Positions 26,640 to 38,449 of a stretch of 64,000 nt of DNA are shown piece by piece. The stretch lies in NCBI GenBank assembly GCA_035048485.1, contig CM068588.1, positions 3,160,639 to 3,224,638 of the forward strand. Reading direction: 5' to 3'. Below the pieces are notes generated by a model. That model did not search any database. It was not told the DNA's origin and was given only the letters and a program-made list of their open reading frames with translations. Position 1 is the stretch's first letter, and each line of letters begins with the position of its first letter. The stretch comes from Pteria penguin (lineage: Eukaryota > Mollusca > Bivalvia > Pterioida > Pteriidae). The translations under genes were made by a program, and so were the position numbers.

Positions 26640-27545
26640 TATTACAATTATATCGGTTAAAATTATTATTTGTTCAAGTTATCATAGATGATCAAATTAT
26701 CTTTTCAATTGAAGCGCTTGATGACTATGCACCAAGTATCAAGTTGAAAACATTATAGTCAAGTTAAGCTATCAAGTTATCATTAGGGTTTCAAATTCAT
26801 TTGCACTGAAGGTGTTCAAATTATTGGCTTTCAAGTCAAGTATTTTACCGTTATGTAAGCATCAAGTTCAGAATATTGTAGTGAAATCACAATACGATCT
26901 TAAGTTATTATAAGTGTTTCAAGATTTTAAAGGTGTTAGAATTATCACCGGAGATCATGTTATTGTAGATGTTCAAGTTATCATGGAGGGTACAAAGTAT
27001 TGACTTTACATCAAGTCCGCTTCTCCAAAACATTTTATTCCAGTTATTATATGAGTCTGAAATTATCGTATATTTATGTTTCAAGTTGTCATAGGTATTC
27101 ATATTCTGGAATTTGAAGTCATTTCTAAAGTATTTCGTTCAACTGATGAAATATGTGTAAAATATCAAAGGTTTCAAGTTGTTATAGATGTTCAAGTAAT
27201 CATACATGCAAGTACTCATTTAGGTTATTACAGTTTTTTAAAAACATGTAATTGATTTTTAAGTCAAGCGTTTGACACCTACATCGAGTCTCCATCTCCA
27301 AATCATTCTGTGATTTCAAGTAATTATAATTGTTTCAAGTCATGGGCGTTCCATTTTGCCTATATACGATCAAGTTATGATAGATGTTCAAGTTTCATTC
27401 AAGATGGTATTCAAGTTTAGCTCATGACCAGTTCACAAAGTCTAAATCTCCACAATATTTTTTTTCAAGTTATCACATATTTCAAGTCATAGTATGTTTT
27501 CAAGTCATTGTATGTTTTCAAGTCATCATATGTGTTTCAAATTAT
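26640..27545. repeat. Degenerate TTCAAGTTATCATA-type repeat region
   Basis: Motifs such as TCAAGTTATCATAGATG and TTTCAAGTCAT recur many times at irregular spacing. A secondary phrase (AAGTCYNCNTCTCCAAAAC type) recurs near 27015, 27285 and 27435. I read this as an old, decayed tandem array continuing from the 25-bp array; no fixed period can be stated. Confidence 0.7.
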
Positions 27546-27560
27546 CGAATGCACAAGACA

Positions 27561-29910
27561 CCTACAGTTGAATTTACATGAAAACAATAAAAACGACAAC
27601 AATATCCTTAGTAAATCAACTGTAGGAAGTGCTAGCACTTTAAATATAGCTTTCATTTCGCTGATATCAAATCTGAAAACAGTGTTGGTACCTTTTATGT
27701 ACATTAATATCTTAAAATATTAAAGATCATATAATTAATCTAAGAATATTTAATGCTTTTTTGAAAGCAATGCATAGGCTAAATGTGACGTCACGTACGG
27801 ATTTCATTCAAGGGATAGAGACAGAGAGCCTATCGCAGTCTATCTAACCCTAAAATCTCGGCAGTGCAGCCTGATTCGCTTTTGATGTAATGCATTACAT
27901 GTGAATTTTTCCTCATTATCTTATTCAACTGCCTAAAAAGACCTTATCTCAGACCTTAATATCATCTAAATTTACCGCTTCGTGTAAATTCGTACAAAAT
28001 CAGATAAATCTCTAGAAATCTTAATTTTCTTCGCTTCAGAATTATTATGTGTTTATTGAATGTCGCTTCATATCAAAAGAATCCCTATGTTAGTATGATT
28101 TTGAATGTGACATTCTGCATAAAAACTCAATATCTAAGCAATAAGTCAAGATTCTATGTAGATTGCCCTCGGTTGTTACTCAACAACTCGTCCTTTCAAA
28201 ATAGTGCACAAAGAGACAATAAATTTTCGATAAAAGCTGATCATACGAAATGAGATTAAAGTAGCTTACGATCAAACCTGTCCGATGTGATTTCATTACT
28301 TAATCAGAAATATATATCTCATTAACAAATACCTTTAATACACCCTTGACTTGAAGACAGCAGTTAGTAATGCGCATGCTCATTTATGGTAATTTTTGTA
28401 TAACGAGATCAAGTGCAAGTGGGCATGTTCAACTTAAAAGCATACATGTACTTAATAGGGAATATTGCAGTACATGTTTTACATAAATGCAGGAAATATA
28501 TCTGTTGTTTCAAAGAGAGAGATGGTATTGATGATTGTTTATATTGCAAGAATTTGCAATAATATTGCTGATAATAACATAAATGTCTAGTTTATAAACT
28601 ATCAAAATCTTTAGATGTGTGTCAATACAGATGCATTGTGGTTAATGATGGGGGCATTCAGCTTTAAAAGTCCATAAGCGTGAACGTAAAGCTGGCGCCC
28701 GCCTAGGATCGAATTGGCACGTTCAGTAACCAGCGCTGCCAATATCAAGAGAACAAGGCAGCGGGTCAACTATTTGAAGTTTGTACTTTTGCTGGTGTCG
28801 TCGAAATAAAATATTCATGAATGAAGCGTTCATCACCCACAAAAGTTAAATTCAAGTAGGTATGTGAGTATACGTACACATGGCAGGCTAAAACTGCTCC
28901 CTCTGACGGAATCACATTTCTGATAATCCGAAGAACATTTTTCCTAGATTTCTTTTCGTTTTGGTCTGCTGTTAAAGGCCACATTCGATTAATTTTAAAT
29001 GCTTAATTTTGTTCTTTCCTTTAGGGAATTTTAGTGGGTTTTTGTACGATTGCAAAGTATAGATGGGATTTAGAGAAAACTTTAATTTCAATGCTTACGA
29101 AACTTATGAGAGAATTTTACGGAGCGACTTAGGAGTTTTGTTGATTATAAATGTAAAAAGGCAAAGTCAGTGTACTAAACGATTTTATTTCACATTTAAG
29201 AATTTGAAAAAAAAACCCACAAACTTGTATCGCATTCAGCATGCTTTTAATTTAGTCACAGTAACCCATCTTCTTGAAAAATGTACAAATGTTACATGTT
29301 TGATAATTTGCCGATCACAGGTTGATTTGTCACATTTTCATGAAACTTAACTCCTGAAAGAGTTTTGTATGATTGTAATGAGAAAATATGAGAACAATGT
29401 AGTTTTTCTAGCTCTCCGTTCTCAAATTTGATATCATGATCATTAATTCACATTTGATATTTAGTTAATTAGATAAAATCGAATGACAGCAGAACAAGCT
29501 GTGTAAGTTCTAAATTTAGACCTTTACAAGGGATGGTGACATAGTTCTCAACACAAGATTTGACATTTACTGCAATATTGTAAAGGACATTGTTAAGAAA
29601 TACTTATGCTACGTATACAAAAGCAAATTAAATCTGATAGAGGGGGTTTCAATGGAGAGTAAAAGTACTGCAGGAATGTATGTCGATTTCTGTTTGATTT
29701 TTACAAACTCAAGACAGGTTTTGGATGTCGACAAAAGATGATTAATTGCTAACCAATATCTGAGATATTTGACTTTTGTGACAATTCTAAAATCGTTTGT
29801 ATGGGGTATTTTTTCCTTATTGATGAAAATATTTTCATCTACTAAATCTAATTATGTTTCTCTTTCTTCTGTAATGTTTTAATTATTGAATTTATTTGGG
29901 GTGATAAATA
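27561..29910. other. Unique AT-rich non-coding DNA
   Basis: No gene recognised; GC rises slightly near 28680-28980. The 95-codon frame at 29063-29350 matches nothing I know. Confidence 0.5.
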
Positions 29911-29952
29911 CAACAATTAAAACATGACAAAGTTGTCATGTTTTAATTTTTG
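29911..29952. repeat. Near-perfect 42-bp palindrome
   Basis: AATTAAAACATGACAA is followed by a 2-base centre and then its exact reverse complement. The pairing extends three more base pairs after a single mismatch, giving a 20-bp stem. It lies about 65 bp before the (AT)n tract. Confidence 0.9.
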
Positions 29953-30017
29953 TATTTACCAGCCCCATGTGAATTCAGTGAAAATTTGCAAGTTCTTCTT
30001 TTATATTGAAGTGTCTT

Positions 30018-30018
30018 T

Positions 30019-30112
<94 letters not shown>
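30018..30112. repeat. (AT)n microsatellite
   Basis: About 47 AT units. The Tyr-Ile open frames on both strands here are by-products. Confidence 0.97.
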
Positions 30113-30114
<2 letters not shown>

Positions 30115-31046
30115 AACATAAAATAAAAAAAATGATAAACCTAAGAACTGAAAAATAAAACAAATAACGTAAATAAATAAATAAATAGATAAATAGATAA
30201 AAAGAAATCGCACGAAGACTGAGGGTGTTAAGTCATATAGATTAAATGCTGTATAGTATTTCATGTTGGACACAGATATAGACACCTTTTCCAGTAACAT
30301 TTGTTCTAATGATGCTAATCAAGTCCTGGGATGCACTCAGAACCGTAGCATCTACGTAGGACTACATACATCTGAACGGGCTTCTTGGTTTCCTCTACGT
30401 AGCGCCACCTAGCGTAAACATTTGCCGCTAGATTTGTATTTCAAAATGGCAGACATAATAATTTTAAAGGCAGAGATTAACCATATGGAATGGTATCATA
30501 TTTGGTTATCTTTGCGTAATGAAAAAAACAAACGTGTTGGGTTTTAAAATTTACATTTTATAGATGGTGCAGGACACCAAATACTACATAAAAATATAAT
30601 AATTTTGAAAGAAAAAAAAATTCAGCACAGTCGCCACTATACCTAGTTTTACTACTCTGTAAAAGTAGGGTTCGGAAAAAGCAAGGTCTACAAGCCGAGC
30701 GATGAGGCCAGCCGCTGTGATTTTGAACACAAACCCTGCCCCTGGCGATGATTAAGGTAACATAGGTATACTCTAGGATAATCTATTAAGATGACTTAAA
30801 GGTATACTCCAGGATCATTGTTTATTATTATTAACCTGTCTAGAATAATAACGAAGATGCTGAAACTTCAAATTTTAAATACTTTTATATTTTACGCCAA
30901 ACAAGCAACTTTCATTTATGCAAATCTGAGTGTTGTTGTTGTTGGTCGTGGTGATGGTGGTGGTCTACTTCCATCTCTGCTGATGAAATATTGTTTGTGT
31001 TGTCATTATGGTAGCCAAACATTAAACGCTTATTTCGGAACCCGAG
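30113..31046. other. Unique non-coding DNA
   Basis: An AAAT-rich segment (30113-30205) is followed by unique sequence that includes a CTCF-like core at 30402-30410 and a TGG/TTG-rich stretch near 30930-30965. No gene recognised. Confidence 0.5.
30402..30410 (-). promoter_or_regulatory. CTCF-like core motif (candidate)
   Basis: GCGCCACCT on the plus strand is AGGTGGCGC on the minus strand, the core of the insulator motif described for insect and vertebrate CTCF. It sits between two CTACGTAG palindrome-like segments. Motif match only. Confidence 0.25.
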
Positions 31047-31118
31047 GATACCGGGTTTCATCACTGGTTTACAAGGGCTTGTGAATGTCAACCGTGGTAC
31101 GGTGTTGTAAGTGAAACC
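31047..31118. repeat. Dispersed repeat related to 35185-35370
   Basis: ACCGGGTTTCATCACTGGTT, then GTGAATGTCAACCGTGGTAC and TGTTGTAAGTGAAACC, align with two copies near 35.2-35.4 kb. This suggests a short interspersed family; no coding content. Confidence 0.7.
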
Positions 31119-31156
31119 AAACCAGAACCTTTCCTGTTTTTATATGATATTCATTC

Positions 31157-31252
31157 AATATTTCATTCATTCATTCATTCATTCATGCAGGCAGTCAGTC
31201 AGTTAATCCATCCATCCATCCATCCATCCATCCATTCATCTTCTTCTTCTTC
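31157..31252. repeat. Compound TTCA / TCCA / TTC microsatellite
   Basis: A run of TTCA units, a GCAGTCAG spacer, about eight TCCA units, then five TTC units. Confidence 0.93.
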
Positions 31253-31970
31253 TTCCTTACGCGATAGCTATGATTTGAATACACATTTTCGTTGCGGCCT
31301 GGAGATATCTATACATCTACTGTTTACAATTTCATTAAAAGTCAAGTTCACATTCCTCATTCATACCTGAAGGGATATATACCTATTGTAATTGTGAAGA
31401 ATGTCCACCATCTGACCTTCCGCGGTCCATTTACCACGTGAGTATTGACAGAATCGTTTACAGATGACTCTAATGAGATGTGCGACTGGTCATCATCTGA
31501 ATGTACGCTTAATAGCCTCGGCGTGGTTGACTTTTAGATGCGTTACCGAACACCTTTGATTCGGACACCACAAGCGCTTGTCACCCTTTTGTCATGCCTG
31601 ATAAGATCATATACGGCGGCAAGAGAGGGGACATAATGCGTTTGTTGAAGAGGCTGTCGGGGACGCCCTGACTTCATCACTGTGTAATAAGGGCCTTAAA
31701 TCACTCATTCTTCCGGCCTTCGTTTGTACGCTCCATTTACCATAGTTATATGTATATAGTAGTTCCTCTTGTAGTACTCGAGACGGGTGATTCATGTATA
31801 GAACGAATTACCATCGTTGGAATTTTTTACGTCTTAGTCAAGACTGGCTTTCGAAATTATTTAATCGATTCCCTCTATTTGAATACTTGATACATACATT
31901 GTATGTATTCTACTTTGAATTGGGGCGCCCGGGCGGCGGAATGGATTAATTAAAGGTAGCCGTTCACCTC
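31253..31970. other. Unique non-coding DNA, relatively GC-rich
   Basis: No gene recognised. The segment 31400-31780 is less AT-rich than its surroundings and could be a conserved non-coding element or a decayed exon; nothing in its short frames is recognisable. Confidence 0.45.
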
Positions 31971-33040
31971 TGTCTAGTGGCCTCGGTGGATGAGTGTGTT
32001 GGGGTCCTGCGCTTGAATTCACTGTCAAACGTCTCTGTCAAAAGTGGCCTAAGTGGCCAAGTGGAAGTGGTGCACTTGAACGCATTGTAGCCTCTCATCT
32101 CTGTCACAGTGGCCTGAGTGGCCAAGTGGAAGTGTTGCACTTGAACGTGTAATGGTCTCACACTTCTGTCACAGTGGCCTCCTTGGCCTAGTGGAAGTGG
32201 TGCACTTGAGCGTGTAATGGCCTCACACTTCTGTCACAGTGGCCTCCTTGGCCTAGTGGAAGTGGTGCACTTGAACGTGTAATGGCTTCACACTTCTGTC
32301 ACAGTGGCCTCCTTGGCCTAGTGGAAGTGGTGCACTTGAGCGTGTAATGGCCTCACACTTCTGTCACAGTGGCCTCCTTGGCCTAGTGGAAGTGGTGCAC
32401 TTGGCCTAGTGGAAGTGGTGCACTTGAACGTGTAATGGCCTCACACTTCTGTCACAGTGGCCTCCTTGGCCTAGTGGAAGTGGTGCACTTGAACGTGTAA
32501 TGGCTTCACACTTCTGTCACAGTGGCCTCCTTGGCCTAGTGGAAGTGGTGCACTTGAGCATGTAATGGCCTCACACTTCTTTCACAGTGGCCTCCCTTGC
32601 CTAGTGGAAGTGGTGCACTTGAGCATGTAATGGCCTCACACTTCTGTCACAGTGGCCTCCCTGGCCTAGTGGAAGTGGTGCACTTGAGCGTGTAATGGCC
32701 TCACACTTCTGTCACAGTGGCCTCCTTGGCCTAGTGGAAGTGGTGCACTTGAACGTGTAATGGCCTCACACTTCTGTCACAGTGGCCTCCTTGGCCTAGT
32801 GGAAGTGGTGCACTTGAACGTGTAATGGCCTCACACTTCTGTCACAGTGGCCTCCTTGGCCTAGTGGAAGTGGTGCACTTGAACGTGTAATGGCCTCACA
32901 CTTCTGTCACAGTGGCCTCCTTGGCCTAGTGGAAGTGGTGCTCTTGAACGTGTAATGGCCTCACACTCCTGTCACAGTGGCCTCCTTGGCCTAGTGGAAG
33001 TGGTGCACTTGAACGTGTAATGGCCTCGCACTTCTGTAAA
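31971..33040 (+). repeat. 65-bp satellite-like array with tRNA A-box match
   Basis: About 16 units. The monomer begins GTGGCCTCCTTGGCCTAGTG and continues GAAGTGGTGCACTTGAACG, GTAATGGCCTCACAC and TTCTGTCACA. The first units (31971-32160) are more divergent. A 23-bp slip duplication inside one unit lies near 32385-32425. Each typical unit contains TGGCCTAGTGG, an excellent match to the pol III A box; early units have TGGCCAAGTGG. After the last unit, GGTATCGAATCC (33044-33055) looks like a damaged B box. I infer that the array grew from a tRNA- or SINE-derived fragment. Confidence 0.9.
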
Positions 33041-33065
33041 TTACGGTATCGAATCCTAATTGTAG

Positions 33066-33942
33066 CAATGGCGTATTGTATCCCCCACCACTAAACACTG
33101 GCCGCCACCATATAGGTAAATCATCATGGTGTGGTGGTATCCTCCACCACTAAACAACGGTCGCAACCATATAGGGAAATCATCATGGTGTGGTGGTATC
33201 CCCCACCACTAAAAACTGGCCGCCATCATATAGGTAAAATAATCCCGTTGTAATGTTATACTCCACGAGTAAAGAAAGTTCGCCGCCATATAGGGGAAAT
33301 CACCATAGTTTGGTGGTATCCCTCACCACTAAACACTGGTCGCCAATATATAGGAGAAATCATCATAGTGTGGTGGTATCCCAAACCACTAAATACCGGT
33401 CGCCAATATATAGGGGAAATCATCATAGTGTGGTGGTATCCCCAATACTAAACAATGGTAGCCACCATATAGGGAAATCACCATAGTGTGGTGGTATCCC
33501 TCACCACTAAACACTGGTCGCCACCATATAGGGGAAATCATCATGGTGTGGTGTTATCCTTTACCACGAAACATTGGCCACCACCATATAGGAGAAATCA
33601 TCATAGTGTGGTGGTATCCCTCACCACTGAACACTGGTCGCCACCATATAGGAGAAATCATCATAGTGTGGTGGTATCCCTAACCACTAAACACTGGTCG
33701 CCACCATAAAGGGGAAATCATCATAGTGTGATGGTATCCCCTACCACTAAACACTGGTCGCCACCATACCGGAGAAATCATCATAGTGTGGTGTTATCCT
33801 TCATCACGAAACAGTGGCCACCACCATATAGGTTAAATCATCATAGTGTGGTGGTATCCCCATCACTAAACACTGGTCGCCACCATATAGGAGAAATCAT
33901 CTGTTCCACCACTTAACACTGGACACCGTCATATAGGGGAGA
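33066..33942. repeat. 60-bp minisatellite, about 14-15 units
   Basis: The monomer reads CCACTAAACACTGGTCGCCA, CCATATAGGGGAAATCATCA, TAGTGTGGTGGTATCCCTCA. The first few units have one-base indels, and from 33481 the period is 60 bp for several units. It starts within about 30 bp of the unrelated 65-bp array. Plus-strand frames of 60-77 codons are by-products of the period being a multiple of three. Confidence 0.95.
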
Positions 33943-34889
33943 GAATTCCTGTCTTATCTGGTTATACTAAGTTGAATTGGGGCCTTCTGAAATTCGGAGC
34001 CTTTTACGTAAATAATGTACGATGATCAAGTGGCGGCTATTGCACGATGCGCAATATTGTGGTCTCTTTTTGTCGCCACCTTTACCGCTGGTGGCCATTT
34101 TTTGCTCTGAAATTGTAGTGTTCATTTTGTAACTTGTTGCATCTGGGGTTTGTGTCCCAATTCTCATTCCTCATTTGAATAAATGATATTAATCCTCGAT
34201 GTATTTGTTTATGTATATTACTGTACTGTAACCTGCCCAAGCGGCAAACTAGCTGAGAGACCATTTCTTCTAGCCAGCATGATTTGGCTGCAGAGACACC
34301 TGGTTAGATAATGAATCAGTACCTCGTCTATGTTTATTATTCTCACAACCCTCAATTGTTTGGTTGTACATGCAGAAGACATAAAACAATTTTAAACCTG
34401 AAAACTTAAAGTTGAATTATGTATGCTTAATGCATTATTAATGAATTTAGAAAAATACGGAGAATATAGAGAACAGCAAAGGAAAGTTGATCTATGTATT
34501 ATATGGTCTGTGTACTTAGAGATGTCATTTATTTTTAACATCTACTCCTTCACGCTACATAAAGAATAAAACAATAGATGTACTTTGACAATGTCAGTAA
34601 TAAGGCTGCTCTACAATGCACTCAGTCTTTTTCACAGTTCGATGGTTATGCAGAACAGTTTTTGATATATATACTCGTAATGTCAGGATGTTCTTTGGCA
34701 ACATAAACTATAAAAAAAAATCTTAGATTTTAAGCTAAATTCTTTGAAAAAAGTATGAATATATCATACGTAATCTTCTGTAGTTTGTGACATTGTATAA
34801 TTACTTTCCTATTGCACAATCTTTTCACACTTATTCTTTAAGATGATCTTAAGTTTGTAAAAATTCCATTCGGAGATTTGTACTGAATA
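33943..34889. other. Unique AT-rich non-coding DNA
   Basis: No gene recognised. Confidence 0.5.
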
Positions 34890-35125
34890 GGGCTTTTTTG
34901 TTTGTTTGTTATTTTTTTTTCTTTTTGTTTGTGTTTTTTTTTCTTTTGTCTGTTTGGTGTTTTTTTTTTCTGTTTTTGGTTTTTGCTTTTTTGTTTTTTT
35001 TTGTGTGTGTTTTTTTTTTGTTTTTCTTTCACTAACTTTAATGTGTGTGTTTTTTGTCTTTTTGTTACTTTTTAGGTTTTTTTTTATTTGTCTGTTTGGT
35101 TTTTTTTTTTTTGGGGGGGGGGGGT
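34890..35125. repeat. T/G-rich low-complexity tract with G-run
   Basis: T runs broken by TTTG and TTTC, ending in a G-run at about 35113-35124. Frames of up to 114 codons rich in Phe (plus) or Lys (minus) come from composition alone. Confidence 0.9.
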
Positions 35126-35184
35126 GGTTTCGTCTGTTTATTCTACCAGTCATTGCGGATGTTGCTAACTGAACAGAATACGCT

Positions 35185-35370
35185 TACTCCTGGGGCACCT
35201 GGTTTCACCTCTTGTATCCATGAATTTCCACCGTGATACGTTGTTTTAAGTACTACGGTGGCATAGCACCAGATACTTACTCCCCCCCCCCCCTCCCAAT
35301 CTGGTGTTACCACTGGTTTGCAGGGTTCAGTGAATGTCCACCGTGATACGATGTTTTAAGTATCACAGTG
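35185..35370. repeat. Two tandem copies of a small dispersed repeat
   Basis: CACCTGGTTTCACCTCTTG...TCCACCGTGATACGTTGTTTTAAGTA is followed, after a C-run at about 35281-35294, by a second copy, GGTGTTACCACTGGTTTGCA...TCCACCGTGATACGATGTTTTAAGTA. A third copy lies at 31047-31118. CCACCGTG and TACGGTGG near each copy could pair as a hairpin. Confidence 0.7.
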
Positions 35371-35639
35371 ACATTTCAACAGTTACATTTATATTTTATC
35401 ACATGTTTCTCACACTTGTAACAACAACAAAATCAGAAAATATGAATCAAAGAATTATACCCATGTACTTTATTCGTAACTACTTGGAAATCCCGCGGCA
35501 AATGAAATCTAGTCTTAGAAAATAGGAGGTATACATTTATATAAATGATTTTTTTTTTCGACAGATTAACTTCACTTATATACATACTTTGTTTACAGTA
35601 ATTGAATTTCTTGATATATGGTGGTTGTGAGTGAGTTTC

Positions 35640-35870
35640 TGTTTTCCTGTTGTATATTCATTTGTTGAGTTTAGTTTTGTTTTGTGTTTGTTTGTTTGTT
35701 TTTATTTATGTTTTAGGGGGATTATTATTATTACTTTGTTTTTTGTTGTTTCTCTCTTTTTTTTCTTTTTTTTTTGGGGGGGGGGTGTGGGAGGGAGTGT
35801 TGTTTTGTTTTGTTTTCTTTTATTTCTGTCTTTTGGGTTTTTTTTCTTTCACTTTGTTTTGGTTATTTAT
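35640..35870. repeat. T/G-rich low-complexity tract
   Basis: Composition matches 34890-35125, with a G-run near 35775-35785. The 85-codon hydrophobic frames are by-products. Confidence 0.88.
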
Positions 35871-36514
35871 CCCTTTCTGTGGCTTTAGATTCTTTTTCCT
35901 AATGTAGAAACACATCGCCATGAAAATGTTATGCAATACTAGTGTATCTTGTGATGACATTGTCGTGTACATGTATTTTCATTTGTCAAGTAATTTCAAT
36001 TCTAACTTGTTAAAACGGTAAACGTTTTCAGACTGTTTTATTCTTCCTTTGTACTTTCAAACATGTATAACGAAAAATTTTGCAAACACAGACAAAAGTT
36101 TTATTATAGCATGGTATCGATATGGGTGTATTTGCCACGTCTCATTAAGCATTGGAGATCAATGGCGGAACACAGGCATTGGTTAAAACAAATAACTGCA
36201 GGATAAATATTCATTCCATATCATTATATGTCATTAAAACGTGCAACATACTGTGAAATTTGTTACAGTAATGTTTATTACGTCATACAACCGACCAAAA
36301 TATACTCATATTCCTACACTTTCCCTTTTATTGTATTTGTCACTGACTTTCTTTGTTTGTTTTTTTTCTCTACTATAAAGTTAAAAATGAAGATATTTTC
36401 ACTCATATCATGAGTTCAAATACTAACAGTATATGAAATGATTTAGAGGAATAAAACTTGTTCAGTACGTTGCTCATTCTGAATCACATCGTTTAATAAG
36501 CTATTTTAATCAAA
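35871..36514. other. Unique AT-rich non-coding DNA
   Basis: No gene recognised. Confidence 0.5.
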
Positions 36515-36793
36515 GATCCCAGCGGGGGACAGGTACGCATGAAAAGATCCCAGCGGATGTCAGGTACGCATGAAAAGATCCCAGGGGAGGTCAGGTACGC
36601 ATGAAAAGATCCCAGCGGATGTCAGGTACGCATGAAAAGATCCATGGGGAGGTCAGGTACGCATGAAAAGATCCCAGGGGAGGTCAGGTACGCATGAAAT
36701 GATCCCAGGGGAGGTCAGGTACGCTTGAAAAGATCCCAGCGGAGGTCAGGTACGCATGAAAAGATCCCAGCGGAGGTCAGGTACGCATAAAAA
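36515..36793. repeat. 31-bp minisatellite, 9 units
   Basis: The monomer is GATCCCAGCGGAGGTCAGGT + ACGCATGAAAA. Nine units fit 279 bp exactly. The right flank (TGTCTCCTGCTTGG) resembles part of the dispersed family at 50030-50105. Confidence 0.97.
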
Positions 36794-37014
36794 GTAAATG
36801 TCTCCTGCTTGGATTGAAGTACCCGCCATAAAAACTCAACCAAAAACACTGCAATAATAATGTTAACAGGGTATAGATAAGATCAATTTAGACTGACATT
36901 GTATTGTAGGTCACAATATGACTATAGCAAAACAGATGATATAAAATCGGTGTTTTACAAACTTATACACCGCAGAAAGTAATAATGTTAATATCAGATT
37001 ATCATTGTATTCCT
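36794..37014. other. Unique non-coding DNA
   Basis: No recognisable feature beyond the possible repeat-family fragment at its left edge. Confidence 0.4.
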
Positions 37015-37120
37015 GTGTTTAGAAAGCTTGTGACTGGACTTTAAGGTTACAGGTTCGATTCCCGCCACGTGCTTAGTCATGTAAGATGTGAACCCTTTGG
37101 AAGGAACACTAAGCTGATCA
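37015..37120 (+). mobile_element. tRNA-related SINE fragment
   Basis: A perfect pol III B box, GGTTCGATTCC (37052-37062), sits in GGTTACAGGTTCGATTCCCG. The sequence upstream is tRNA-like in length but has no clear A box and no acceptor stem, so this is a SINE fragment rather than a tRNA gene. Confidence 0.45.
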
Positions 37121-37672
37121 TTTTTATCAAGAAATCGATCAAGAAATATAAATCATGAACTGCCTACGGAAAGGGTCATTTACAGAGTGCAATAGCTGGT
37201 GTTGTCAACACATGTATTTACATGAAAATTGGTAGAAATTAATCGGAATAGGCTTAGCTATAATCTGAAAAGTGCCGAGTCACATAACCAAAAGGAAGAT
37301 GCCGCCACCATAAAGCTGAAAATACTGATTTAAAATAGATCAGAGTGTGAACAGATGTACTTAATAAGGCAACCGGCATCAAGTCACACGCTGGGAAAGG
37401 TTTGGTGTCCCCACATTTGAATAACAAATAAGGACTAATATGCATACACCTTTTGTATAAAACGGTGATGATCTTTCAAATGACGCTAAAACGAGAGCAT
37501 TTGGAATCATATGTCACGTGGCTGGTAAGAATACCTATCATGTTACCTTGACCTTGAGCATGCTGAATACTTTAGTAATTAATAATGATCTAATTACATA
37601 TTAATCTTATGTAATGAGTTAAGTTAATGGCCAAAAAATGCCACGATCTGGAAATACGAGACCAGCAAATTA
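37121..37672. other. Unique non-coding DNA
   Basis: No gene recognised. ACCTTGACCTTGA near 37546-37558 is a tandem nuclear-receptor-like half-site. Confidence 0.45.
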
Positions 37673-38043
37673 ACACGGACAACAAATATACAATGACAAC
37701 ACCTCTACAGTGACCAACAAAGCTACATGGACAACAAATCTACACGGACAACAAATCTATACTGACAACGAATGTTCACAGACAAGAAAGCTACACGGAC
37801 AACAAATCTACACGGGCAACAAATCTACAGGGACACCATATCTACTAGGAAAACAAATCTGGACAACAAATCTACACGGACAACAAATCCACAGGGGCAA
37901 CAAATCTACTGGGACAACAAATCTACACGGAAAACAAATCTACTGGGACAACAAATCTACACGGACAACAAATCTACAGGGGCAACAAATCTACTGGGAC
38001 AACAAATCTACGCGGACAACAAATCTACACGGACAACAAATTG
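37673..38043. repeat. 17-bp minisatellite, about 21 units
   Basis: The monomer is CTACACGGACAACAAAT, with variants CTACTGGGACAACAAAT and CTACAGGGGCAACAAAT. Several two- and three-unit blocks recur in order in the right half. The plus-strand frames of 135 and 90 codons, in different registers, are by-products. Confidence 0.95.
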
Positions 38044-38449
38044 ACATTTACTGCACAGCAATTATCATTAGGATCACAGTAGTCCCAAGTGGAAGTGGAA
38101 TCAATAATCATCAATGACGATGAGTTTGGGAGAACTGAGTATTTCCTGCCGGCTAACAATCTCTGCCATTATGAGTTCACTGTCAATTGTACATGAACTT
38201 AACTGAGAGGATTTTAAAGTGGATTTCAATGTAGAAGTTAATGTGACGTATTATCCGTTTAAATTATATGCATATTAAACGAAAATTATCTACATTATAT
38301 TTGCATGAATGATGCAATGTTGAAGTTAAAACAAAAATGTGTTCTTTTGAATGTCAGACTCGAAATAAAGTTTATATTTCTCCAAATTTATCAATGATAG
38401 TCAGTATAAACGAGCCAAAACTATATTAGATTTTATAAACTGTCTTCCG
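38044..38449. other. Unique AT-rich non-coding DNA
   Basis: No gene recognised. Confidence 0.5.

Noticed and set aside
34809..35236. Phe-rich and Lys-rich frames of up to 114 codons
   Set aside because: They come from T/G-rich low-complexity sequence, as do those at 35631-35907 and 60011-60317.
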